The translations under genes and the position numbers were made by a program. Positions 1 through 5,395 of a stretch of 5,395 nt of DNA are shown in pieces. The notes under the pieces are model-generated. The model made no database searches and had not been told where the DNA came from. It saw only the letters and a list, made by a program, of their open reading frames with translations. Origin of the DNA: Rhodospirillaceae bacterium (GTDB lineage: Bacteria; Pseudomonadota; Alphaproteobacteria; Rhodospirillales; 2-02-FULL-58-16). Numbering within the stretch: position 1 is the stretch's first letter; each line of letters starts with the position of its first letter. The stretch covers positions 1 to 5,395 of the forward strand of contig JAUXMA010000145.1 of assembly GCA_030623425.1 (NCBI GenBank), read 5' to 3'.

Positions 1-728
1 AATTTCCGCCGTGGCGGCGTTATGCCCTGGCGGCGCCGCCGCCGGACGGCCGCCCGATGATCGCCCTGGTCATCGACGACCTGGGCATCGACAAGAAGCG
101 CTCGGCCCGGGCCATCGCCCTCAAGGGGCCGCTGACGCTCTCGTTTCTGGCCTATGCGCCCGATATCAAGCGCCAGACGGCCGCCGCCCGCGCCGCCGGT
201 CACGAACTGCTCCTTCACATCTCCATGGAACCGGCGAGCGAGTATGTCGATCCCGGTCCGCATGTGCTGAAAACGGCGCTTTCGGCGGCGGAGTTGCGGC
301 GCCGCCTGGAATGGGGATTTTCCCGCTTTGACGCCTTTGTCGGCATCAACAACCACATGGGCTCCAAATTCACCGCCTACCCCGCCGGCATGCAAGTGGT
401 GATGGAGGAACTGCGCCGGCGCGGCCTTCTGTTCCTGGACTCGCGGACCTCGAAGGCATCGGTGGGGGCCGAAATGGCCCGCCGGATGGGCGTGCCTTAC
501 GCCGAACGCAATATTTTTCTCGATCACGTCAACGATGCCGCGGTGGTCGAGAGCCGGCTCGCCGAAACCGAGCGCCTGGCCCGGCGAAAAGGCTATGCCG
601 TCGCCATTTCCCATCCCCGCGACGCCACTTTCAAGGCCCTGGTTCCATGGCTGCGCGGGATCGAGGCCAGGGGCTTCCGGCTGGTGCCGCTGAGCGCCGT
701 CGTTCGCGGCGTCATCGCCTCCGGATAA
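1..728 (+). CDS. Divergent polysaccharide deacetylase family protein (Polysacc_deac_2 / YibQ-like), 5'-truncated by window edge
   Basis: The reading frame is open from position 3 and ends at TAA 726-728, giving 241 visible residues; the start lies upstream of the window. An internal ATG at 57 is not the real start, because the codons before it encode a stretch (PPWRRYALAAPPP) that looks like the usual linker before the catalytic domain. Family motifs follow in order, numbered from the first visible codon: VIDDLG (23-28, the paired Asp of motif 1), GHELLLHISMEP (66-77), GINNHMGS (114-121), FLDSRTS (about 144-150), FLDHVND (about 172-178) and SHPRDAT (203-209). The NodB-like fold of this family is associated with polysaccharide deacetylation, but the substrate is generally unknown. 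Family members usually carry an N-terminal membrane anchor, which would lie outside this window. The family is clear from the motifs; the enzymatic activity is inferred. Confidence 0.88.
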   Translation, partial: FPPWRRYALAAPPPDGRPMIALVIDDLGIDKKRSARAIALKGPLTLSFLAYAPDIKRQTAAARAAGHELLLHISMEPASEYVDPGPHVLKTALSAAELRRRLEWGFSRFDAFVGINNHMGSKFTAYPAGMQVVMEELRRRGLLFLDSRTSKASVGAEMARRMGVPYAERNIFLDHVNDAAVVESRLAETERLARRKGYAVAISHPRDATFKALVPWLRGIEARGFRLVPLSAVVRGVIASG

Positions 729-732
729 GGTC

Positions 733-763
733 TTGACCTTTCGGTTGCTGGAAGGGCTTTAAT
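733..763 (+). promoter_or_regulatory. CueR/MerR-type metal-responsive promoter and operator for the copZ-like gene
   Basis: A -35 box TTGACC (733-738) and a -10 box TTTAAT (758-763) are separated by 19 bp. This over-long spacer is the hallmark of promoters activated by MerR-family regulators through DNA distortion. The spacer holds an imperfect dyad centred at 746, with half-sites CCTTTC (737-742) and GGAAGG (750-755). This closely resembles the CueR/HmrR operator form CCTTCC-N7-GGAAGG, as in the E. coli copA promoter. The -35 box begins only 4 bp after the deacetylase stop codon. Transcription would start near 770, leaving a leader of about 87 nt before the HMA-protein gene. No MerR-type regulator gene is in the window, so regulation would be in trans. 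Copper (or silver/gold) as the inducer is inferred from the operator and the downstream product. Confidence 0.72.
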
Positions 764-778
764 GGCGGTGCCAATGAA

Positions 779-799
779 AGGCATCCTGACGCGATGCCT
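779..799 (+). other. Leader stem-loop 1 (copZ-like 5' UTR)
   Basis: A perfect 7-bp inverted repeat, AGGCATC (779-785) and GATGCCT (793-799), encloses a 7-nt loop. It lies just downstream of the predicted transcription start of the copZ-like gene. No T-run follows, so it is not an intrinsic terminator. Its function is unknown; it may shape or protect the 5' end of the mRNA. Confidence 0.45.
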
Positions 800-812
800 G
801 GCCGCGAGCACC

Positions 813-839
813 AGCCATTCGGCATGGGCCGAATTGGCT
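813..839 (+). other. Leader stem-loop 2 (copZ-like 5' UTR), long stem just upstream of the RBS
   Basis: AGCC (813-816) plus ATTCGGC (817-823) pair with GCCGAAT (828-834) plus GGCT (836-839). This makes an 11-bp stem with a single bulged T at 835 and a 4-nt ATGG loop (824-827). The stem ends 7 nt before the Shine-Dalgarno GGAG (847-850). There is no downstream T-tract, which argues against a terminator. It could stabilise the mRNA or affect ribosome access; this is inference. Confidence 0.5.
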
Positions 840-846
840 ACGGATT

Positions 847-850
847 GGAG
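847..850 (+). promoter_or_regulatory. Ribosome binding site setting the copZ-like start
   Basis: GGAG lies 6 nt before the ATG at 857. It favours that start over the in-frame ATG at 794, which has no well-placed Shine-Dalgarno and would add 21 residues unlike an HMA domain, encoded by the structured leader. Confidence 0.7.
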
Positions 851-856
851 ACCATC

Positions 857-1060
857 ATGACCACCACATACCGGGTTTCCGGCATGACCTGCGAGGGCTG
901 CGCCAAATCGATCGTCGGCGCCATCAAGAAGGCGGTGCCGGAGGCGAAAGTCGATGTCGACCTGGACGCCAAGACCGTCACCGTCGACGGCTTCGATGAC
1001 AGCGCCGCCATCGGCAAGGCCGTCACCGACGCCGGCTTCGAGTTCGCCGGCGCGGTTTAG
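857..1060 (+). CDS. copZ: Heavy-metal-associated (HMA) domain metallochaperone, CopZ-like
   Basis: A 67-residue cytoplasmic protein made of a single HMA domain, the usual size for CopZ/Atx1-type copper chaperones. The metal-binding loop GMTCEGC spans residues 9-15, with ligands Cys12 and Cys15. The remainder fits the ferredoxin-like beta-alpha-beta-beta-alpha-beta fold, ending in the DAGFEF segment. Chaperones of this kind bind Cu(I) through the two cysteines and pass it to P-type ATPases or regulators. In the loop-5 region many bacterial CopZ proteins have Tyr; here the corresponding GF has Phe (Phe61). The ATG at 857 is chosen for its GGAG and because the domain begins there. A CueR-like promoter lies upstream, supporting a copper role, but no ATPase or regulator gene is visible nearby. 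The TAG stop overlaps the convergent trpE stop. HMA family is certain; Cu specificity is likely rather than shown. Confidence 0.88.
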   Translation: MTTTYRVSGMTCEGCAKSIVGAIKKAVPEAKVDVDLDAKTVTVDGFDDSAAIGKAVTDAGFEFAGAV

Positions 1061-2613
1061 AGCATTTCAAGATTGATCGGCACCGGCCCGAGCCCTCGAT
1101 CGTTGCCGTCGGCGGCAAAGCTGATCGCCTCTTCGGCGGCGCGAATCAGCGCCATGGCCTTGTTGCGGCTTTCCTGAAATTCGGATTCCGGAATGCTGTC
1201 GGCGACGATGCCGCCGCCGGCCTGGACGTACATGACCCCGTCCTTGACGACGGCGGTGCGCAGGGCGATGCAGGTGTCCATTTCGCCGTTGGCGCCGAAA
1301 TAGCCGATGCACCCGGCGTAGACGCCGCGCCGGTCCGGCTCGAGCTCGTCGATGATCTCCATCGCCCGCACCTTCGGCGCGCCGGAAACCGTGCCGGCCG
1401 GAAAGCCGGCGAGGAGGGCGTCGATGGCGTCGAATTTGGGGTCGAGAACGCCTTCGACGTTGGAAACGATGTGCATGACGTGGGAGTAGGTCTCGATGCT
1501 CATCCGCTCGGTGACTTTGACCGTCCCCACTTGCGCCACCCTGCCGGCGTCGTTGCGGCCGAGGTCGAGCAGCATCAGGTGCTCGGCCAATTCCTTGGCG
1601 TCGGCGAGCAGGTCCTCGGCCAGGGCTTTGTCCTCGGCGGCGTCGCCGCCGCGCCGGCGGGTGCCGGCGATGGGACGGATGGTGACCTTGCCATCGCGAA
1701 CCCGGACCAGAATCTCGGGGCTGGAGCCGACCACCGAGAAAGCGCCGAAATCGAGGAAAAACAGGAACGGCGAGGGATTGAGGCGGCGTAGCGCCCGGTA
1801 CAGGGAAAACGGCGGCAGCCGGAAGGGAACGGCGAAACGCTGCGACAGAACGACCTGGAAAACGTCTCCGGCGAGGATGTATTCCTTGGCCTTTTCGACC
1901 ATCTGGTGAAATTTTCCGCGGTCCATGTTGGATTCGGGCGGCGAGACCAAGGCGGCGTCGGCGTTGCGGTGGCGCGGCGGGTTTTTCTCGAAATCGCCGA
2001 TCGTCTCGGCCAACCGCCGGCGGGCCTCGTCGTAGCCGCTCCCGGCGTCGCCGCCGCCCTCCGGCCAGACCGGCGTGATCACGCTGACGGTATCCTCGAT
2101 GGTGTCGAAAACGGCGATCACCGTCGGCCGCAAAAAGACGCCGTCGGGCGTGCCCAGCACGTCGGGGTTTTGATCGGGCAGTTTCTCGATCAGGCGGATC
2201 ATGTCGTAAGCCATGTAGCCGACCAGTCCCGCCGCCATCGGCGGCAAGCCGGCCGGCAGATCGATGTAGGATTGGGCGACGACGGCGCGCAAGGAGGCGA
2301 TGGCGCCGGATTGCAGGCTTATCGGGCAGGGCTCGAAGGCCTTGGCGTCGGTCCGCGCCCGGCGGTTGATTTCGGCCTTGTCGCCGAAACAGCGCCAGAT
2401 CAGGTCCGGTTTCAGGCCGATGAAGGAGTAGCGGCCGCGGACGAAGCCGCCCTCGACGGATTCGAGGAGGAAACTGTTGGCCTTGCCGCCGGCCAGCTTG
2501 AGCATGGCCGCGACGGGGGTCACGAGGTCGGCGACCAGGGTCGTCCAGACCACCTGCGCCCGGCCGCCGTCATAGGCTTCCTTGAACACGGAAAACTCCG
2601 GAAACACCTTCAT
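1057..2613 (-). CDS. trpE: Anthranilate synthase component I
   Basis: A 518-residue enzyme, full length for the family, that converts chorismate and glutamine-derived ammonia to anthranilate, the first committed step of tryptophan synthesis, normally with the TrpG amidotransferase. The N-terminal domain carries the LLES motif (49-52) of the tryptophan feedback site and RGRYSFIG (59-66). The C-terminal chorismate-binding domain shows SSPEIL (297-302), RPIAGTR (313-319), DLGRND (350-355), ETYSHVMHIVSNVEG (374-388, with the conserved active-site His at 378), AGTVSGAPK (406-414) and GGGIVADS (467-474), so it looks catalytically intact. The ATG at 2613 is the only sensible start: upstream in frame there is a stop at 2638-2640 and no other start codon. 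No clear Shine-Dalgarno is present. The isomerase gene ends 10 bp upstream, suggesting cotranscription and reinitiation. No trpG follows; the gene runs tail to tail into the copZ-like gene. Confidence 0.97.
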   Translation of the reverse strand: MKVFPEFSVFKEAYDGGRAQVVWTTLVADLVTPVAAMLKLAGGKANSFLLESVEGGFVRGRYSFIGLKPDLIWRCFGDKAEINRRARTDAKAFEPCPISLQSGAIASLRAVVAQSYIDLPAGLPPMAAGLVGYMAYDMIRLIEKLPDQNPDVLGTPDGVFLRPTVIAVFDTIEDTVSVITPVWPEGGGDAGSGYDEARRRLAETIGDFEKNPPRHRNADAALVSPPESNMDRGKFHQMVEKAKEYILAGDVFQVVLSQRFAVPFRLPPFSLYRALRRLNPSPFLFFLDFGAFSVVGSSPEILVRVRDGKVTIRPIAGTRRRGGDAAEDKALAEDLLADAKELAEHLMLLDLGRNDAGRVAQVGTVKVTERMSIETYSHVMHIVSNVEGVLDPKFDAIDALLAGFPAGTVSGAPKVRAMEIIDELEPDRRGVYAGCIGYFGANGEMDTCIALRTAVVKDGVMYVQAGGGIVADSIPESEFQESRNKAMALIRAAEEAISFAADGNDRGLGPVPINLEML

Positions 2614-2623
2614 CGGCCAGGGG

Positions 2624-4504
2624 TCAAAAAAGCTGATCTATGGCTTGCCTGTTGACGGTAACGGGAAAGCGCTTTCGCAAAGCGCTCGCCAACTGGGCCA
2701 GAACATCCTCTCTGAGCGACCGGGAAAGCTCTTTGCCGAGCGCCGCCACGCCGGCCGGATCCGAGGCCGGATAGGCGACCCGCACCTCCTTGAGGCGGGC
2801 GACGAAATGGCCGTCGCCGCCCCTGGCCTGCCGCGCCTCGCCGGGGTTGGCGGCGAAAAGCCCGGCGATCAGATCTTTGGGCAGCTCGGCCGGCGCTCCC
2901 TCGCCAAAGCGGGTGAAGGCTTCGGTGGTGGTGACGCGGCGCCCGCTTTCGGCGGCGATGGCGGCCAATTCGGCGCCGCCGTCGAGGCGCTCGAGCAGAT
3001 CTTGCGCCGTCTTTTCCGCCGCCTCGGTACGCTGCTCGGCTTTCCAGGCGGCGGTGATTTCGGTCTTCACCGCGCCGATGGGGCGCAGGGCGGGCGCAAC
3101 GATGCGGTCGACCCGGACGATGAAATAGCCGTCGGCGCCCGCTTCCGTCAGTGGGCTTTCCGAGTTTTCCGACATGGCGAAAGCGGTCTCTATGAACGGT
3201 CCCGTCGGCAGGCCCTTGACCTTGACGCCGGCGGCGCCGCGGCCCTGACCGTCGATGGCGTCGATCTTGATCAGTTTCAGATCCAGTCTCGACGCCGCTT
3301 CCTCCAGCGCCGCGCCGCCGCCCAGTTCGTCCTCCAGCTTGTTGGCCAGGCTGAACAGACTGTCGACGGCCTTTTCCCTGGCGATATCCCGGGTCAGCTT
3401 TTGGCGCACCTCGGCCAGCGTCCGCTGGCCGCCCTTTTCGATGCCCACGACCTGGATCAGGTGCCAGCCCAACGGACTTTTCAGCGGCCCGCCGACGCCG
3501 TCCTCGGAAAGCCCAAAAGCCGTCTCGGCCAGTTCGGGGAGGATTTGCTCGCGGGTCATGGCGCCGATATCCAGGGCATCGGCATCCATTCCCGCCATGT
3601 CTTTCGCCGTTTCGGCGAAATCGGCGCCCTCGGCGAGCCTTTCGCGGGCTTTCTTGGCTTTGTCTTCGTCGTTGAACAGCATTTGCCGCAACCGCCGCCG
3701 TTCGGGCTGGTTGAATTCGTCTTGCCGCTGCTCGAAGGCCTCTGTCAGTTGCGTTTCGGAGACGGCGATTTCCTTTGCCAGCTCCTCGGCGTCGATGATT
3801 ACGGCGGTGAGCGCCCGGTATTCAGGCGCCGTGAAACGGGCGGCGTTGCCGCGGTGGAACTTCTCGAGGGCGGCGGCATCGGGCTCGGCGACGCCGGTCA
3901 TGGTCAGATCGGCGATCTTGACGAACTCGGCGATCCGCTGTTCCCGGCGGTGCCGGTAGACGGCCTCGACAAGGGCTTTTGGCGCTTCGCTGCCGCCGCC
4001 GATGCTCTTCAGGAACTGAGCGCGGGCCAGATCCTCCCGGACCATGGAAACGTACCGCTGTTCCGTCATCCCGGCGGAAGAAAGAATCTGCATGAACCGG
4101 TTCTGGTCGAACTTGCCCAAAATGCCGCGAAAGGAGGGGGCCCGGCGGATTTCGGCGGCCACCAGATCGTCGCTGATGACAATGCCCAGGTCATCGGCGC
4201 CGAGGCCGTAAAGAAGGCGCGTGATCATCCGTTCGAGCACCTGCTCGGCAAGGCCCATGGCTCGCGCCTGATCCCGGTCGAAACGGTTTCCGAAGACGGG
4301 CTCGAGACGGGTCACTTCGCGTTGGAACTCGGCATTGAATTGGTCGGGTGGAATCTTCACCCCGCCGACAAGGGCGACGGAGGTGACGGCGCCGCCGCCG
4401 CGAAAGATATCGCCGATGCCCCAAACGGCGAAGCTGAGGACAAGAAGGCCAAGGAAACCCTTGACGACGATGCCGGCGGAATGCTTGCGGATGGCTTCCA
4501 GCAT
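2624..4504 (-). CDS. ppiD: Membrane-anchored peptidyl-prolyl cis-trans isomerase, PpiD/SurA-N type
   Basis: A 626-residue protein, close to the length of E. coli PpiD (about 623). It has a short positive N-terminus (MLEAIRKHSAG), one membrane helix at about residues 13-35 (KGFLGLLVLSFAVWGIGDIF), then a large periplasmic part. A SurA-N-like chaperone region covers roughly residues 40-190, a parvulin-like rotamase domain about 268-355, and a mixed C-terminal region follows. PpiD-type proteins help fold proteins leaving the Sec translocon. The parvulin domain is divergent: the first conserved His of the usual HIL motif is Gln274 (LRQML), while the later GWHLIQV motif (346-352) keeps its His. Catalysis may therefore be weak and the chaperone role dominant. 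The ATG at 4504 is chosen because the typical family N-terminus begins there; an upstream in-frame ATG at 4633 would add 43 residues that bury the anchor and would lie upstream of the predicted promoter. It has a weak AGG 8 nt upstream. Probably the first gene of an operon with trpE. Confidence 0.9.
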   Translation of the reverse strand: MLEAIRKHSAGIVVKGFLGLLVLSFAVWGIGDIFRGGGAVTSVALVGGVKIPPDQFNAEFQREVTRLEPVFGNRFDRDQARAMGLAEQVLERMITRLLYGLGADDLGIVISDDLVAAEIRRAPSFRGILGKFDQNRFMQILSSAGMTEQRYVSMVREDLARAQFLKSIGGGSEAPKALVEAVYRHRREQRIAEFVKIADLTMTGVAEPDAAALEKFHRGNAARFTAPEYRALTAVIIDAEELAKEIAVSETQLTEAFEQRQDEFNQPERRRLRQMLFNDEDKAKKARERLAEGADFAETAKDMAGMDADALDIGAMTREQILPELAETAFGLSEDGVGGPLKSPLGWHLIQVVGIEKGGQRTLAEVRQKLTRDIAREKAVDSLFSLANKLEDELGGGAALEEAASRLDLKLIKIDAIDGQGRGAAGVKVKGLPTGPFIETAFAMSENSESPLTEAGADGYFIVRVDRIVAPALRPIGAVKTEITAAWKAEQRTEAAEKTAQDLLERLDGGAELAAIAAESGRRVTTTEAFTRFGEGAPAELPKDLIAGLFAANPGEARQARGGDGHFVARLKEVRVAYPASDPAGVAALGKELSRSLREDVLAQLASALRKRFPVTVNRQAIDQLF

Positions 4505-4564
4505 GGAAACGGCCTGGTCAGGGAGAATGAACGTTTGCCGATGCCGCCGAGAGCGGAGGGCGAC

Positions 4565-4593
4565 ATCATAGAAGCGCCGCCACCCCGCCGCAA
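4565..4593 (-). promoter_or_regulatory. Predicted sigma-70-type promoter for the ppiD-trpE operon
   Basis: Reading the minus strand, TTGCGG (4593-4588) and TATGAT (4570-4565) are spaced by exactly 17 bp. The -10 box matches five of six consensus bases and the -35 box has the TTG core. Transcription would begin near 4558, giving a leader of about 54 nt before the ATG at 4504. This also argues against the longer in-frame start at 4633. It is predicted from sequence only. Confidence 0.45.
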
Positions 4594-4642
4594 CCTGGGA
4601 ATCGCCCTTGCCAGGCGGGAAATCCATCCCCACACTTTGGTG

Positions 4643-4672
4643 TTGTTGAGGCGGCTTGGCGACTGTGCTAAA
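4643..4672 (+). promoter_or_regulatory. Possible tpiA promoter (weak match)
   Basis: TTGTTG (4643-4648) and GCTAAA (4667-4672) are 18 bp apart, and TGTG directly precedes the TAAA. Both boxes match only about half the consensus. The position, roughly 55-60 bp upstream of the tpiA start and divergent from the ppiD promoter, is reasonable. A weak call. Confidence 0.25.
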
Positions 4673-4714
4673 GAGGCGTCTTAGCGAAATCGATCCCGGC
4701 TCGGAAATAAGCTC

Positions 4715-4720
4715 AAGGAA
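4715..4720 (+). promoter_or_regulatory. Ribosome binding site setting the TTG start of tpiA
   Basis: AAGGAA (4715-4720) contains AGGA with a 9-nt gap to the TTG at 4729. Together with the in-frame TAA at 4708-4710 and the lack of ATG or GTG between, it fixes TTG as the initiation codon. Confidence 0.75.
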
Positions 4721-4728
4721 CCAAAATC

Positions 4729-5395
4729 TTGCCAGCCACCCGCCGCCCTCTGATCGCCGGTAACTGGAAAATGAACACTTTGCAGGCCGACGGAGTTGCC
4801 CTCGCCGCCGCTCTGGCGGAACGTTTCCAGGCCACGCCCGACCCTCTTTTCGAGATGCTCCTGGTGCCGCCCTTTCCCCTCATCGCCAAGGTTGGCGAGG
4901 CCATCGCCGGATCCGGCTTATCCCTGGGCGGCCAGGATTGCCATCGCTTGGCGAAGGGCGCCCATACCGGGGATGTCAGCGCCGTCATGTTGGCGGACCT
5001 GGGTTGCCACTATGTCATCGTCGGCCATTCCGAGCGCCGCGCCGCCCACGGCGAGACCGACGCCGACATCAGGGCCAAGGCCGCGGCCGTCCATAAAGCC
5101 GGTCTCGGCGCCATCATCTGCATCGGTGAAACGCAAGAAGAGCACGATGCCGGCAAACCTTTCGACGTCGCCAAGGCTCAAATCGCCGGCTCGGTGCCGG
5201 ACGGAGCTGCCGCCGCCAACACCGTCATCGCCTACGAGCCCGTTTGGGCCATCGGCAGCGGACGGATGCCCACTCCGGATACTGTCCAGGATATGCACGA
5301 TTTCATCCGCGGCCAATTGGCGGCGCGGCTGGACGGCGACGCGGCCGGCGGCATCCGCATCCTCTACGGCGGCTCCATGGCGCCCAACAACGCCG
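4729..5395 (+). CDS. tpiA: Triosephosphate isomerase, 3'-truncated by window edge
   Basis: The cytoplasmic TIM-barrel enzyme that interconverts dihydroxyacetone phosphate and glyceraldehyde 3-phosphate in glycolysis and gluconeogenesis. The window holds 222 codons of a family usually near 250, so about 30 are missing. Visible motifs are LIAGNWKMN (residues 8-16, catalytic Lys14), GGQDCH (67-72), HTGDVSAVML (79-88), IVGHSERR (97-104, catalytic His100), AYEPVWAIGSG (168-178, catalytic Glu170 and the mobile loop 6) and LYGGS (212-216, phosphate-binding loop). All catalytic residues are present. Translation starts at TTG: an in-frame TAA lies at 4708-4710, and the next ATG is the Met inside GNWKMN, which is too late because it would remove the catalytic Lys. 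A good Shine-Dalgarno sits 9 nt upstream. The gene is divergent from ppiD. Confidence 0.97.
   Translation, partial: MPATRRPLIAGNWKMNTLQADGVALAAALAERFQATPDPLFEMLLVPPFPLIAKVGEAIAGSGLSLGGQDCHRLAKGAHTGDVSAVMLADLGCHYVIVGHSERRAAHGETDADIRAKAAAVHKAGLGAIICIGETQEEHDAGKPFDVAKAQIAGSVPDGAAAANTVIAYEPVWAIGSGRMPTPDTVQDMHDFIRGQLAARLDGDAAGGIRILYGGSMAPNNA

Noticed and set aside
11..331. A 106-codon plus-strand frame overlapping the deacetylase
   Set aside because: An Arg/Pro/Gly-rich out-of-frame shadow of the deacetylase gene, whose own frame is open to the window edge and carries all family motifs.
813..839. Stem-loop 2 as an intrinsic terminator of the deacetylase gene
   Set aside because: The stem is strong, but no T-tract follows, and it sits downstream of the copZ-like promoter and immediately before that gene's RBS.
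794..856. Longer start for the copZ-like gene at the ATG at 794
   Set aside because: It lacks a well-placed Shine-Dalgarno, lies in the first leader stem-loop, and adds 21 residues with no HMA similarity. The ATG at 857 has GGAG at 6 nt.
1031..1051. GCCGGC inverted repeat near the end of the copZ-like gene, as a possible terminator
   Set aside because: Only a 6-bp stem with a 9-nt loop, encoding conserved HMA residues, and not followed by a proper T-run.
1906..2655. A 249-codon plus-strand open frame opposite trpE
   Set aside because: An antisense shadow of trpE: the opposite strand encodes all the anthranilate synthase motifs, and this frame gives Gly/Ala/Asp-rich sequence with no recognisable domain.
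2582..4684. A 700-codon open frame on the plus strand opposite the isomerase gene
   Set aside because: It is a GC-rich antisense shadow. It has no recognisable domains and overlaps a gene whose protein shows clear family structure; its composition is low in complexity.
4713..5316. Minus-strand open frames opposite tpiA
   Set aside because: tpiA on the plus strand carries every catalytic motif; the minus frames have no recognisable features and are shadows.

Overview
This GC-rich window looks like an ordinary chromosomal segment of an alphaproteobacterium, most likely from the Rhodospirillales or a relative. That assignment rests on protein character and on the divergent pair tpiA / ppiD-type isomerase followed by trpE, an arrangement I recall from that group. 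It is not based on a database search.

Layout, left to right. (1) Positions 1-728, + strand: the 3' part of a divergent polysaccharide deacetylase (Polysacc_deac_2 / YibQ type) whose start lies outside the window. (2) Positions 729-856: a short intergenic region holding a promoter with a 19-bp spacer and a CueR-like dyad, followed by two strong stem-loops in the predicted mRNA leader. (3) Positions 857-1060, + strand: a 67-residue metallochaperone with one heavy-metal-associated (HMA) domain, CopZ-like. (4) Positions 1057-2613, - strand: trpE, anthranilate synthase component I, whose stop codon overlaps the copZ-like stop tail to tail. (5) Positions 2624-4504, - strand: a PpiD/SurA-N-type membrane-anchored peptidyl-prolyl isomerase, 10 bp upstream of trpE and probably cotranscribed with it. 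(6) Positions 4505-4728: a divergent control region. (7) Positions 4729 to the window end, + strand: tpiA, triosephosphate isomerase, starting with TTG and cut off by the window edge.

The genes serve separate housekeeping roles: envelope polysaccharide metabolism, metal trafficking, tryptophan synthesis, periplasmic protein folding and glycolysis. I see no mobile element, CRISPR array, tRNA or rRNA, and no undescribed multi-gene system. The most interesting part is the small metal-response unit at 733-1060: a CueR-type promoter, a structured leader and an HMA protein gene. It is packed between the deacetylase and the 3' end of trpE with no terminator between the converging genes.
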